The notes: generated by a model from the sequence alone, not told the origin. Positions 1 through 8,707 are shown, numbered from the stretch's first letter. The stretch is DNA of 64,000 bases from Haloarcula rubra (GCF_019599465.1 NZ_RKLR01000011.1:1-64000); one strand, 5' to 3'. Made by a program: numbers and translations.

Positions 1-564
1 CCAGCAGGTCCGCTGCAGCCGATTCCGACACGAATCGGCTCATTGGGAACATATCGGGCACCGCTGGCGCGGTGCCCTTGCCCTCTTCGACTTTCAGCCG
101 CAGCTCTCGCTATCAACAATCTACTTCGCAAGAGCGAACAACGGAAGCAGGTCGCCAAGGTGAAGCGTCATATCCGGCGGAAGGTCCTGGACTACCAGCA
201 CAAACTCACAACATGGCTTGTCCGCGAGTACGACGCCGTATTCGTGGAAGACTTGGACGTGAAGGAGATGCTGGAGCAGTCGCACAACGCTCGCAACAAG
301 CAGGACGCGGCGTGGCGACAATTCATCACGCTCCTCGAATACAAGGCCGAATTGTATGGCACGCACGTTGTGCAGGTCGAACCCGAGGGGACGACCAAGG
401 AGTGTGCGTCGTGTGGTGTGGAAACGGCGAAGCCTATCTGGGTTCGGGAACACTCGTGTCCGTCGTGTGGGTTTGAGACGGACAGGGACGCGAACGCGGC
501 GGTGAACGTGTTGCAACGCGGTTTTGTTGAACTAGGGCTGGGATGGCCCGAGTCAACGCCTGTC
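1..564 (+). pseudogene. tnpB: TnpB (IS200/IS605, IS1341-type) nuclease, truncated front part, interrupted by an IS
   Basis: The frame open from about position 120 matches the C-terminal half of TnpB, the RNA-guided nuclease of IS200/IS605 elements. It shows the RuvC-like stretch AVFVEDLDVK, the four-cysteine zinc ribbon (CASC and CPSC) and the last RuvC aspartate in FETDRDANAAVNV. Residues encoded before about 120 do not resemble TnpB, so the N-terminal half is outside the window or scrambled. The family match runs to GWPESTPV and stops at 564. The missing tail resumes at 2006, on the other side of an IS110-type element. The gene is therefore dead. Typical full TnpB proteins are about 400-430 residues; fewer than half remain. 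Confidence 0.85.
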
Positions 565-696
565 ACTCCATGAGAATTCTGCTAAGTCCCTGGAGCGTGA
601 AGTACGCCAGGGAGTGAAAGGTCGATCAGTCTCCTACGCCTGAGAGCGGGGGCCTGTGACGGACCAACCATGCGAAGGAACAGGAGAACTGGGATC

Positions 697-730
697 GCAG
701 CCCGGCTGACCCACGGTCAGCCGTGGCTGC
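697..730 (+). ncRNA. Candidate bridge-RNA stem-loop in the 5' flank of the IS110 element
   Basis: In the non-coding left end of the element, GCAGCC (697-702) pairs with GGCTGC (725-730), and GGCTGAC (704-710) pairs with GTCAGCC (716-722) around a five-base loop. This makes a 13-pair stem with one small internal loop. IS110-group elements carry bridge RNAs at the left end, IS1111-group ones at the right end. The assignment is therefore an inference from position and folding only. Confidence 0.35.
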
Positions 731-782
731 AAGCCCGCAGAGATGACGTTCCGCTTCACGCGTGCCACTCCAGAGGTGACCA

Positions 783-1796
783 ATGAGCGATCATTACCTG
801 GGCATCGATGTCCACAAAACAGAGTCTCAGGTCGCAGTTATTGACGAGATGGGTGAAGTGACTGAAGAGGTTCGCGTCGAGAACGCGAACCTCGACGAAA
901 TTGCACAGAAGTACGCTGGGAGTGACGCTGCACTTGAAGCGACCAGCAACTACTTCACGATCTACGATACGCTCGACGAGTATCTCGATGTGACGCTCGC
1001 CAATCCGGTGAAAGCGGATTGGCTCGCTGGCCAAAAGCAGAAGAACGACCGTGTAGATGCGAAGCAGCTTGCACGGTTTCTCCGGTTGAACGAAGTCCCA
1101 GAGAGTTACGTGCCGTCAAGAAAGCTCAGAAGGTGTCGTGCGCTCGCACGTAGCCGGAAGAAGCTAGTCAACAAACGCACTGATTTCAAAAACGAAGTCA
1201 GCGCGTTGCTTGATCAGACCGGAAACGTGTATGACGGGAAACTTTGGACGGAGGGAGGGCGTGAGTTCTTGGCAGAACTCACGCTCGAAGAGCCGTATGA
1301 GATGGTTTTAGACCAGTGGTTGGAGGCAGTTGATGAGTTCACGGTGAAAATCAAGCGACTTCAGCGGAAGATCGAGACGGTGGCGACAGAGTTAGAGGAG
1401 ACAACGCTGTTGATGTCTGCTCCGGGTGTTGCTGCGTATTCGGGCGTAATGATCCTCTCCGAACTAGGTGAAGTGGACCGATTTGATCGGTCGAGTGAAG
1501 CAGTGAGTTATGCTGGACTCGATCCGGTCGTCCGCGAGTCGGGGGACTCGCGGACTGAGCATGGGATCAGCAAGGAAGGAAACGGGTATTTGCGCTGGAT
1601 TCTCGTCCAGTGTGCGAACACAGCAGTTCACAACGCGAAGGATCCGTACTTGAGTGAGTTCTACTGGCGGTTGCGTGAGACACGAAACAAGCCGCATAAA
1701 GTAGCGATCGTAGCAACAGCTCGCAAGCTGTTGGTGTCGCTGTTCCATATGCTCAGCCGTGAGGAACCATACGATCCGCCGGGGGTGAGTGCCTGA
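783..1796 (+). CDS. IS110-family DEDD transposase
   Basis: A 337-residue protein with the two domains of IS110 transposases. The N-terminal RuvC-like DEDD domain shows D9 in GIDVHK, E52 in ALEATSNY, and D89/D92 in KNDRVDAKQLA. The C-terminal Tnp domain shows APGVAAYSGV and GISKEGNGYLRW, the latter carrying the conserved serine. In this family the enzyme recombines DNA guided by a structured bridge RNA made from the element's own non-coding end. The reading frame is intact, so the element may still be active. The ATG at 783 gives the family's usual N-terminus. Confidence 0.95.
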   Translation: MSDHYLGIDVHKTESQVAVIDEMGEVTEEVRVENANLDEIAQKYAGSDAALEATSNYFTIYDTLDEYLDVTLANPVKADWLAGQKQKNDRVDAKQLARFLRLNEVPESYVPSRKLRRCRALARSRKKLVNKRTDFKNEVSALLDQTGNVYDGKLWTEGGREFLAELTLEEPYEMVLDQWLEAVDEFTVKIKRLQRKIETVATELEETTLLMSAPGVAAYSGVMILSELGEVDRFDRSSEAVSYAGLDPVVRESGDSRTEHGISKEGNGYLRWILVQCANTAVHNAKDPYLSEFYWRLRETRNKPHKVAIVATARKLLVSLFHMLSREEPYDPPGVSA

Positions 1797-2005
1797 GAGA
1801 CGCTGTCGCGTCTCTCTTCGACCGGGCTAGAGCATCATGAGCCACAGGTGACGCCATACAAGATATCTCCGCACACTGGAAAGTCATATCATCACTGGGC
1901 TGTAGTCTGGTGATTTCTTGCCGTCCCGAAGTTGACACTGAGAGCGACCCCAAATCATTATATCGCCAACGGTGGTTAGTTCAGGTAGCAGAATTCTCAG
2001 AGATG

Positions 2006-2089
2006 GAGACTGTGACCGCTACGGACGCTGATGAGTTTCGAGAGGTGTCTGCAAGTCACGTCGTGGAAACAGGAAGCCTGTCCTCGTAA
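2006..2089 (+). pseudogene. tnpB: TnpB C-terminal tail, continuing the fragment ending at 564
   Basis: The frame encodes ETVTATDADEFREVSASH and then VVETGS before a TAA at 2087-2089. This tail is typical of haloarchaeal IS1341-type TnpB proteins and continues the GWPESTPV end of the fragment at 1-564. Joining 564 to 2006 restores the frame exactly, which places the IS110-type element between them. Confidence 0.8.
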
Positions 2090-2099
2090 GAACAGGATT

Positions 2100-2121
2100 C
2101 CCCGCGCACGGTGGCGCGGGG
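2100..2121 (+). repeat. Right-end hairpin of the tnpB element
   Basis: CCCCGCGC and GCGCGGGG form a perfect 8-pair stem around a six-base loop, 11 bases after the tnpB stop. Subterminal hairpins just past tnpB mark the right end of IS200/IS605 elements and usually belong to the 3' part of the guide RNA. Confidence 0.65.
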
Positions 2122-2158
2122 TAACATTCAATGGGGAGTTCGTTCTATTAATCTCACA

Positions 2159-2464
2159 GTGGTTGTTTTACACGCTACGTTCCCGCTCGATCCAGAAACT
2201 CGTGACGAAGCACTCGACCTCATCAGAGACCTCGTCGAACAGTCTCAGCAGGAAGACGGGATGATCGACTACCGCGCCGCGACGGACATCGCGGACCCGA
2301 ACGTCGTACGGTTCTTCGAACAGTACGAAGACGCCGCTGCATTCGAGGCCCACTCGCAGACAGACCACTTCCAGGAGTTCGAAGCTCGGCTCCCCGACTT
2401 GCTCGCAGGTGAGCCCGAAGTTCTCCGGTTCGAGATCGACTCGGCGACCGAACTCGAGCTCTGA
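2159..2464 (+). CDS. Antibiotic biosynthesis monooxygenase (ABM)-like small protein
   Basis: From a GTG start at 2159 the protein has 101 residues, the usual size for single-domain ABM (YgiN-type) proteins. These fold as ferredoxin-like barrels and act on quinones or other small redox substrates. Recognisable features are the opening strand VVVLHATF, DEALDLIRDLVEQS, the central strand GMIDYRAATD, FFEQYEDAAAFEAHSQTDHF and a final strand before the acidic end. A longer frame back to 2111 reads through the right end of the tnpB element, so that extension is unlikely to be native. Insertion of that element may have replaced the original promoter. The substrate is unknown. Confidence 0.75.
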   Translation: MVVLHATFPLDPETRDEALDLIRDLVEQSQQEDGMIDYRAATDIADPNVVRFFEQYEDAAAFEAHSQTDHFQEFEARLPDLLAGEPEVLRFEIDSATELEL

Positions 2465-2629
2465 CGGGAGGTACTCAGTAGATTCCGTCCAACGCCAGTC
2501 AGTGAACTAACGGCGTTGGTTTGGCATCAGGGTCTACCTCACCCCCCAACCACGGGAAATGGCGCCAGTAAGCCACCGTATATCGTCACAGCGACGAGGT
2601 GGTGTTTTTTGGTCGACAGCCACCGGCAG

Positions 2630-3745
2630 TCACTCGGACGCGACCTGCCGCCGTTCCGGGTTCTCGTACTCGAACTCCTTCGATTGGATCATTGCCAGGG
2701 TTTCTTCGATGGACGGCCGGTCGCCCCAGAACGTTCCGTAATAGGCGAAGCGAACAGCCCCAGTCGGATCGAGAATAATCGTCGCAGGTCGATTGATATA
2801 CTCGGCGTGGACGGCGTAAGCCATCGGATCGACGCCGTATTTCGCGCCGACAGCCCCTGCACGATCGAGAAGGTGTGGCCACCAGATCTCCTCGGCGTAC
2901 GACTCAATAAACGACTCCTCAGCGAACCAGTACTCCGGTTCGAACTCCCGACCGACCATCACGCGACCGCGATACTGGCCGTGACATTCGATCGTCGCCA
3001 CGTTGATATCCGCCTCCTGCAGCTCCTCGCGAAGCTCGATCAGTTCGTCGAACTCGCGGTGACAGACCGGACACCAGTCGGCGAACACCCAAATCAGGAC
3101 TGTCCAATCGTCTCCAATCGAGTCCTCCAAATCCCATGTCCGTCCGTCAGTATCTGGCAGTACGAATGACGGCGCACCCTCACCGACTGCCAGCTGTTCG
3201 AACGTGTTCTCGTCGAGATTTCGATACGCGGCCTCCAGATCGGGTTCGGCGACGGCGCCCTTTTCGATGCGGTCGATCGAAAGTTCGGCTTGATGACGGA
3301 CGTCTTTCGAGTCGTCGTTCGCGTGCCGGTCACGTAGCAAGTCCAGCGACTGGGTGGCACCGATTTGCCCCAACGCGACGATCGCCTGCGATCGTGCCAG
3401 TGGGTCAGGATCTTCGCGGACCACCCGTTCGAGCGACTCCACCTCGCTCTGGGCTCGCAGAATTCCCAGCGCCGTTGCACAGACGTAGCGTACCTGTACG
3501 TCGTCGTCCTCAAGTCCGCCGGCGGTTTCAGACGTTTTGGCGTCACCGAGCCGAACGAGGTCGCGGACGGCGAGCAGTCGGACCCGCCAATCGTCGTCGT
3601 CGAGGTCCGCAATGCCGTGTTCTTCGAGCGTCCGATCGACCGTGAAGCTTGTCTCATCAACAGGGTGGAATGTGTGCGTCCGGACACGGTCGAGTACCGC
3701 CTCCACGGACATTCCATCGGAGGAGCTCACTTCTGTATCGTTCAT
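2630..3745 (-). CDS. HEAT-repeat protein fused to a thioredoxin-fold redoxin domain
   Basis: A 371-residue cytoplasmic protein; the ATG at 3745 gives a normal acidic N-terminus (MNDTEVSSSDG). Residues about 45-165 hold HEAT-like helical repeats (DDDWRVRLLAVRDLVRLG, VQVRYVCATALGIL, ARSQAIVALGQIG). Residues about 185-350 form an AhpC/TSA-type thioredoxin fold with the redox pair C225-P-V-C228 in ADWCPVCHREF, and a cis-proline region near NRPATIILDP. The redoxin domain probably reduces peroxides or protein disulfides; the HEAT part would bind a partner protein. It lies among other redox genes on the same strand but is separated from them by 160 bases. Confidence 0.85.
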   Translation of the reverse strand: MNDTEVSSSDGMSVEAVLDRVRTHTFHPVDETSFTVDRTLEEHGIADLDDDDWRVRLLAVRDLVRLGDAKTSETAGGLEDDDVQVRYVCATALGILRAQSEVESLERVVREDPDPLARSQAIVALGQIGATQSLDLLRDRHANDDSKDVRHQAELSIDRIEKGAVAEPDLEAAYRNLDENTFEQLAVGEGAPSFVLPDTDGRTWDLEDSIGDDWTVLIWVFADWCPVCHREFDELIELREELQEADINVATIECHGQYRGRVMVGREFEPEYWFAEESFIESYAEEIWWPHLLDRAGAVGAKYGVDPMAYAVHAEYINRPATIILDPTGAVRFAYYGTFWGDRPSIEETLAMIQSKEFEYENPERRQVASE

Positions 3746-3905
3746 ACACCCACGAGACGGCCGGACCAGAAAAGGATACGCGACGGCGAGACCGAGACGG
3801 CGGCGGAAGCCGGGTAACCGTGCCGTGAAATCAGACGCCGAGCGTCTCACCCGTTCAAGGAACGTGGACCGATCGGTGCGCGTTCAAAATGCGACCGGAA
3901 CCGGG

Positions 3906-4889
3906 CTACGACGGTCGGGCCGCGGTCTCGTCAGGACTTGAGAGCCGATCCCGGTCGTGGGGTTGGTCGTAATCGAGCCCCGGCCCGATCGGCGTAATCT
4001 CCCCTTGGTAGTAACCGTCGTCTTTGATGTGCTCCATTCGCACCGTCTCCGCGAACCCCGGCGTCTGGTAGAGATCCCGCAGGTACGGCCAGAGGTTGTC
4101 GTACTGATGGATGTACTGTCGGTTGCACTTGAACGCCGTATGATAGCACTCATCGAACCGAATCAGCGTCGGAAACATTCGCACGTCGGCGAGCGTCAGC
4201 CGGTCGCCGGCGAGGTAGCGTTGGTCGGCGAGGACCTCATCCCAATGGTCCAGCGCATCGAACACGTCGGTGACGGCCTCGTCGTAGGCAGCCTGTGACT
4301 CCGCGAAACCGGCCCGATAGACGCCGTTGTTGATCGAATCGTAGATCGAATCGATGATCCGGTCGATCTTCTCGCGGTAGCCCTCGGGATACAGCTCGCG
4401 CCCATCGTCACCGTAGTCGGCGAACTCGGTGGCGAACATCCGTATGATCTCAATGGATTCGTTGTTGACGATGGTCTCGTGCTCTCGGTCCCAGAGAACC
4501 GGCACGGTCACCCGACTGGTGTACTCGGGGTCGGCCGCGACGTACACGTCCCGGAGATATTCACAGCCGTTGACTGTGTCGGGAGTACAGCCGTCTTTCT
4601 CGGGGGTGAACTCCCAGCCCTCGTCCTCGCGCCACGGATCGACGATGTCCATCGAGACGACGTCGGTCAGCCCGGCGAGGCGGCGCGTGAGCGCGGCACC
4701 GTGTGCCCACGGACAGTTCCGCGCGATGTAGAGGTGGTACCGCCCGGCCGCCGGCTGGAGTTTGGTATCCGGGGCGTCCTGAATCCAATCACGGAACGAG
4801 GTTTCAGCCCGATCAAACGCGCCACTCTCGTCAGTATACGGTCCGATATCGGTCTTCCAGTCCCCGTCGACGAGCATATTCCGACCCAT
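3906..4889 (-). CDS. Glutathionyl-hydroquinone reductase-like (Xi-class GST) protein
   Basis: A 327-residue protein matching the YqjG/ECM4 group throughout: start MLVDGDW, catalytic cysteine C59 in ARNCPWAHG, TVPVLWD with the nearby NNESIEI, and an all-helical C-terminal domain (YLAGDRLTLADVRMFPTLIRFD, then FKCNRQYIHQYDNLWPYLRDLY). The family reduces glutathionyl-hydroquinones. Haloarchaea generally use gamma-glutamylcysteine in place of glutathione, so the natural thiol here is uncertain. It is transcribed in the same direction as the flanking redoxin and SDR genes. Confidence 0.88.
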   Translation of the reverse strand: MGRNMLVDGDWKTDIGPYTDESGAFDRAETSFRDWIQDAPDTKLQPAAGRYHLYIARNCPWAHGAALTRRLAGLTDVVSMDIVDPWREDEGWEFTPEKDGCTPDTVNGCEYLRDVYVAADPEYTSRVTVPVLWDREHETIVNNESIEIIRMFATEFADYGDDGRELYPEGYREKIDRIIDSIYDSINNGVYRAGFAESQAAYDEAVTDVFDALDHWDEVLADQRYLAGDRLTLADVRMFPTLIRFDECYHTAFKCNRQYIHQYDNLWPYLRDLYQTPGFAETVRMEHIKDDGYYQGEITPIGPGLDYDQPHDRDRLSSPDETAARPS

Positions 4890-4978
4890 AGGACGATAGA
4901 GGGGCTTCTCGCATACAATCCTGCCGCCCAGTCGTGCTCAGCCAGCACAACCGATGGGTGGTTCCGTTCCCACCGCAG

Positions 4979-5698
4979 TCAGATGAACTCGGAGTTCTGC
5001 GGGCCGTTCGTGATGTGGACCTCGAACGGCTGTGTACTGACATCGCCCTGGTCGACGAGGTGCCAGTAGGTCTCGGCCATCTCGTCGGGGTCGAGGAAAG
5101 TCTCGTCCTCCCGGTCGGGGAATCGGTCACGAACGCCCGGCGTGTCGATCTGCCCGTCGATGACGACGTGCGCGACGTGAACTCCTTCGGGGCCAAACTC
5201 TTGGGCGATATCCATCGCCATCCCGCGGGCGGCGAACTTCGCGGCCGTGAATCCGATCGCCCCACCAAGACTCCGGACGGCGGAGGTTGCACCCGTGAAA
5301 ATGACTGTCCCGCCGCCCGTCTCAAGCATGTCGCCAACGGCTTCTTGCGAGCAGACGAACGCACCCCGCCCGTTGACCGCCCACGCCTCTTCGAATTCCT
5401 CGACGTTCACGTCCATAAGCCCCTTCCAGGAGGCGGCACTCGCGTGGTTCACCAGGATATCGACCGGCCCGAATGCCTCGCGAACCGCCTCGAACCCATC
5501 TCGGATCTGCTCAACCTCTGTGAGATCAGTCTGGACAGCCAGCCCCTCTCCAGCGTCCGGAAGATCCTCAGCAAGTTCGTCGATGTAGCCCGCCGACCGA
5601 GCGAAGAGAGCGACCTGACATCCCTCGGCTGCGAATTTTCGTGCGAGTGATTCACCGAGTCCTGGACCGACCCCTGCGATGACTGCTGTACGAGTCAT
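4979..5698 (-). CDS. Short-chain dehydrogenase/reductase with Tyr-to-Phe change at the active site
   Basis: A 239-residue Rossmann protein. The ATG at 5698 puts the nucleotide-binding strand TRTAVIAGVGPGLG at the N-terminus; the frame upstream of it has no family resemblance. GVGPGLG replaces the usual GxxxGxG spacing in a recognisable way, and DL59-60 and VNHAS fit the SDR pattern. The catalytic YxxxK is F150-TAA-K154, with T138/S139 before it. The tyrosine normally donates the proton, so catalysis may differ or be lost. The C-terminal part (HVVIDGQIDTPGVRDRF) is typical of a haloarchaeal subgroup. The substrate is unknown. Confidence 0.85.
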   Translation of the reverse strand: MTRTAVIAGVGPGLGESLARKFAAEGCQVALFARSAGYIDELAEDLPDAGEGLAVQTDLTEVEQIRDGFEAVREAFGPVDILVNHASAASWKGLMDVNVEEFEEAWAVNGRGAFVCSQEAVGDMLETGGGTVIFTGATSAVRSLGGAIGFTAAKFAARGMAMDIAQEFGPEGVHVAHVVIDGQIDTPGVRDRFPDREDETFLDPDEMAETYWHLVDQGDVSTQPFEVHITNGPQNSEFI

Positions 5699-5744
5699 AG
5701 AACGGTCTACGAACCGGACCGGCAAAGCCGTGGTGACGGACCGC

Positions 5745-6299
5745 TCACTGGTCAGTCGACAGCTGGGCACCGAATTCACCACTCTCACCCAGTTCGATGA
5801 GCGCGCGATTGAGGAGTTCTCGAACGACGAACTCCTCGTAGTGTTGCGTCTCGCAGTATTCACACGGCTTCATCTCCCGGGCCACAGCCTCGATCTCGTC
5901 GCTATGTTCCTCAGCAAGGGTCTCTATCAGGCCGGCCAGTTCCTCGGTCGTCGTCTCCTGTGCCGAAGCAAGTAGCTCTCCACTGCTTTCCGGAAGATCG
6001 TAGGAAAAGACTCGCGTGTTCGACTTGTAGTACTTCCGCGTCCCCCCGCCAGCCTCTTCCAGACGGGCGATTTCCACCATCCCCGCATCCTTCAGGACGT
6101 TCACGTGGTGACGCACTGTCGTCTCGGCCTTCTCTTCGCCGCGACGATGCAGTTCGTCGTGAATCTCCTCGATCGTCATCTCCTCAGTCGCGAGCATGTC
6201 GAGGATCTTCGCCCGGACATCGTTTTCCAGTGCCTTCGCTTTCTCCGGGTCGGTGGTTACGACTTCCCGGATCGGCACGTCAGATTCGAGGAGCGCCAT
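5745..6299 (-). CDS. ArsR-like winged-helix regulator, likely metal-responsive
   Basis: A 184-residue protein. Residues about 15-95 form a winged helix (ENDVRAKILDMLA, TIEEIHDELHRRG, TTVRHHVNVLKDAGMVEIAR) with the hairpin wing GGGTRKYYKSNTR. The C-terminal helical part contains CEYCETQHYEEF, a CxxC plus histidine arrangement suited to binding copper or another soft metal. The gene is divergent from copA with a 131-base shared intergenic region that contains an inverted repeat. This suggests it controls copA and copZ. The start at 6299 gives MALLESDV; the longer frame adds a non-acidic leader. Confidence 0.82.
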   Translation of the reverse strand: MALLESDVPIREVVTTDPEKAKALENDVRAKILDMLATEEMTIEEIHDELHRRGEEKAETTVRHHVNVLKDAGMVEIARLEEAGGGTRKYYKSNTRVFSYDLPESSGELLASAQETTTEELAGLIETLAEEHSDEIEAVAREMKPCEYCETQHYEEFVVRELLNRALIELGESGEFGAQLSTDQ

Positions 6300-6389
6300 T
6301 CTTGTGACGAGGTAAGCGGACGACGACGGTAAGAGTAACGCCACGCTCCCGGCAGTGGTGGTATAATATCGAGACCGCTATAACTACCG

Positions 6390-6420
6390 TCGTAATGGTT
6401 ATCTCCGTTGCACGATAACC
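6390..6420 (+). promoter_or_regulatory. copA promoter operator: shared 17-mer plus inverted repeat
   Basis: TCGTAATGGTTATCTCC (6390-6406) is nearly identical to the sequence upstream of copZ (8932-8948, opposite strand; 15 of 17 match). Overlapping it, GGTTATC (6397-6403) and GATAACC (6414-6420) form a perfect inverted repeat with a 10-base spacer, ending 10 bases before the copA ATG. This looks like the binding site of a copper-responsive regulator, perhaps the divergent winged-helix protein. Confidence 0.6.
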
Positions 6421-6430
6421 AACAAGCACG

Positions 6431-8707
6431 ATGGGAACGACACACGAACAATTCAACGTCGGGGGGATGTCCTGCTCGTTCTGTGCCGAGAGCATCAAGA
6501 AGGCCTACAGCCGAACCGATGGTGTCGAGGACGTCGACGTGAGTCTCGCCCACGAGGAAGTTCTCGTCGAATACGACGACGACCTGCTGAGTGAGGTCGA
6601 GGTGAAGGACACGCTCCAGGACCTCGGGTACACCATCCGCGACCCAGACAAAGCGAAGCGGTACGAGCAACAGCAGGCCGAACTCGCCGACGGCAAGCGC
6701 CGCCTCCTCATCGCCGGTGGCGCATCCATCGTTGTCGCTGCCCTGATGGGATGGATGTTTGTCGTGATGGGGCGCTTCGAGTCAGCATCTCTCGCGATGG
6801 ATATATTGAACTTAGGACTGGCGCTCGGGACGATGTTCGGCCCTGGACGGTATATCAAACAGAAGACGTTCCAGAGCCTGCGCCGAGGGATCTTCAACCA
6901 GCACGTCCTCCTGGAAGCGGGCGCGTTCGCCGGGCTCGTCGGCGGACTGCTTGGCCTGTTCGTGTTCCCGAGCTTCCCGACCGTCCACTTCTTCGCCGTC
7001 TCCGTGTTCATCACCACCTACCACATCCTCTCGGAGTACACCAGCCTCATCGTCCGCACTCGGGCCTCCCAAGCCGTCCAGAGCCTCCTCGATCTCCAAC
7101 CCGACACAGCACGCCGCGTCAGTGATGACGGTGATGTCGAGGAGGTTCCTGTCGACGATCTCGACGTCGATGATCGCGTCCGGGTAAAGCCCGGTGAGAA
7201 CATCCCCGTCGACGGCGAGATCATCGAGGGTAAATCCACAGTTGACGAGTCGGTCGCCACTGGTGAGTTCATCCCCGAAGAGAAGGCCGAAGGCGACGAG
7301 GTGATTGGCGGCAGCGTCAACGAGACCGGGACGCTGCTCATCGAGGTAACTGCAACCGGTGAGGACGCGTTCCTGAACCAGGTGGCACGCGAAATTGAGG
7401 AGGCGCGGGCGATGAAACCCGGCATCATCCAGCTCGCCGACCGCGTGCTCAAGTACTTCGTCCCAGGCGTCTTGACGATTGCCGCGCTCTCGTTCCTCTT
7501 CTGGGTGGTCGCACCGCTCGCGTGGGGGGCAGCCCCCAACGTCCAGCGCGGGGCATTCGCAGCCTTGGCCGTCCTCGTCCTCGGCTATCCGTGTGCGCTC
7601 GGGATGGCGACGCCGCTCGCCCTCATCCGGGGCGGCGGAAAGGCCGCCGACCGTGGCATCCTGATGCGTTCCGGCGACGCCTTCCAGATCTTCCCCGACG
7701 TCGACCACATCGTGCTGGACAAGACCGGCACCATCACCGTCGGCGAACCCGCCATCAGTGAGGTCGTCGCGTTCGGTGCCGACGAGGTGGATGTACTCAG
7801 GACTGCGGCCAGTGCAGAGGCGTTCTCCGAGCATCCGCTCGCCGATGCGATCCTCGAGTTCGCCGACGAGCAAGATGTCGAGTACGCTGACCCCAATGAT
7901 TTCGACTCTGTGACCGGCAAGGGCGTCCGGGCAACCGTGGCCAGCGACGACGTGCTGCTCGGGAAACCGGGATGGCTCAGCGACGAGGGAATCGACCTAT
8001 CGAAGAGGGCCGACGACATTAAGCGACTCCAGGGCCGCGGCCTCACCGTCTCTGGGGTCGTCCGAGGCGGTGACCTAATCGGCCTGATCGGCATCGGCGA
8101 CGAAATCAAAGCCGACGCCGCCGAGACCATCCGGCGGATGCGCGACGCCAGCATCACGCCCGTGATGATTACTGGAGACAACGAGCGCACCGCAAACGCG
8201 GTTGCCGACGAGGTCGGCATCGACCGCGTCATGGCAGACATCCTGCCCGATGAGAAACGCGAGGAGATCGGTCGCCTGCAGCAAGCCGATCACCGCGTAG
8301 CGATGGTCGGCGACGGCATCAACGACGCGCCGGCACTCACGCAGGCGGACATCGGCATCGCCATCGGCGCCGGCACCGATATCGCCATCGAGTCAGCGGA
8401 TATCGTCCTGATGGGCGACCGGCTCGGTGGCGTGATGGATGCCTACGAGATCGGGAACGAGAGCTATCGGAAGACTCGCCAGAATCTCGTGACGGCCTTC
8501 GCGTTCAACGGCGTCGGCGTCGCCGCCGCGACCACGGGGCTCGTTCACCCGGTGTTTGCGATGCTTGCGATGGTGTTGTCCGTCTCGGCCGTCCTCGCCA
8601 ACAGCTTCGCTGGTCAGCTCCTCTCGGGCGATGGTGTCAACACCGAGTTCGCCCTCGACGAACGCACGGATGGTGACGTGAGCGACGGCCGAGCGGCGGC
8701 CGATTAG
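6431..8707 (+). CDS. copA: Copper-type P1B ATPase (CopA-like)
   Basis: A 758-residue heavy-metal-exporting ATPase. An N-terminal HMA domain holds the metal pair C15-S-F-C18 in GGMSCSFC. Then follow the membrane helices, the actuator motif TGEF (in ESVATGEFIPEE), the phosphorylation motif D430-K-T-G-T, SEHPLADAI of the nucleotide-binding domain, TGD at 581-583 and GDGINDAP near 628. The intramembrane metal motif is Y386-P-C388 in GYPCALG, where Cu(I) pumps usually have CPC. The likely role is export of copper or a related metal from the cytoplasm. Neighbours are a winged-helix regulator (divergent) and a CopZ-like chaperone (convergent, ends overlapping by 4 bases). Confidence 0.93.
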   Translation: MGTTHEQFNVGGMSCSFCAESIKKAYSRTDGVEDVDVSLAHEEVLVEYDDDLLSEVEVKDTLQDLGYTIRDPDKAKRYEQQQAELADGKRRLLIAGGASIVVAALMGWMFVVMGRFESASLAMDILNLGLALGTMFGPGRYIKQKTFQSLRRGIFNQHVLLEAGAFAGLVGGLLGLFVFPSFPTVHFFAVSVFITTYHILSEYTSLIVRTRASQAVQSLLDLQPDTARRVSDDGDVEEVPVDDLDVDDRVRVKPGENIPVDGEIIEGKSTVDESVATGEFIPEEKAEGDEVIGGSVNETGTLLIEVTATGEDAFLNQVAREIEEARAMKPGIIQLADRVLKYFVPGVLTIAALSFLFWVVAPLAWGAAPNVQRGAFAALAVLVLGYPCALGMATPLALIRGGGKAADRGILMRSGDAFQIFPDVDHIVLDKTGTITVGEPAISEVVAFGADEVDVLRTAASAEAFSEHPLADAILEFADEQDVEYADPNDFDSVTGKGVRATVASDDVLLGKPGWLSDEGIDLSKRADDIKRLQGRGLTVSGVVRGGDLIGLIGIGDEIKADAAETIRRMRDASITPVMITGDNERTANAVADEVGIDRVMADILPDEKREEIGRLQQADHRVAMVGDGINDAPALTQADIGIAIGAGTDIAIESADIVLMGDRLGGVMDAYEIGNESYRKTRQNLVTAFAFNGVGVAAATTGLVHPVFAMLAMVLSVSAVLANSFAGQLLSGDGVNTEFALDERTDGDVSDGRAAAD

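Larger units (their letters stand above)
565..2005 (+). mobile_element. IS110-family insertion sequence inside tnpB
   Basis: The boundaries are inferred from the split tnpB: the coding frame breaks after 564 and picks up at 2006. Near the two ends lie inverted copies of GAGAATTCTGCTA (572-584, and its complement 1986-1998), and CTCCAT also recurs in inverted form just outside them. Subterminal inverted repeats are a trait of the IS1111 group within the IS110 family. About 218 bases precede and about 209 bases follow the transposase gene, enough for a guide (bridge) RNA on either side. The length, about 1.44 kb, is normal for the family. No clear target duplication is visible, as expected for IS110 elements. 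Confidence 0.8.

Noticed and set aside
6414-6423. GATAACCAAC near copA as a sixth TAACCAACA inverted repeat
   Set aside because: Only one half-site is present; there is no TGTTGGTTA arm about 21 bases away.
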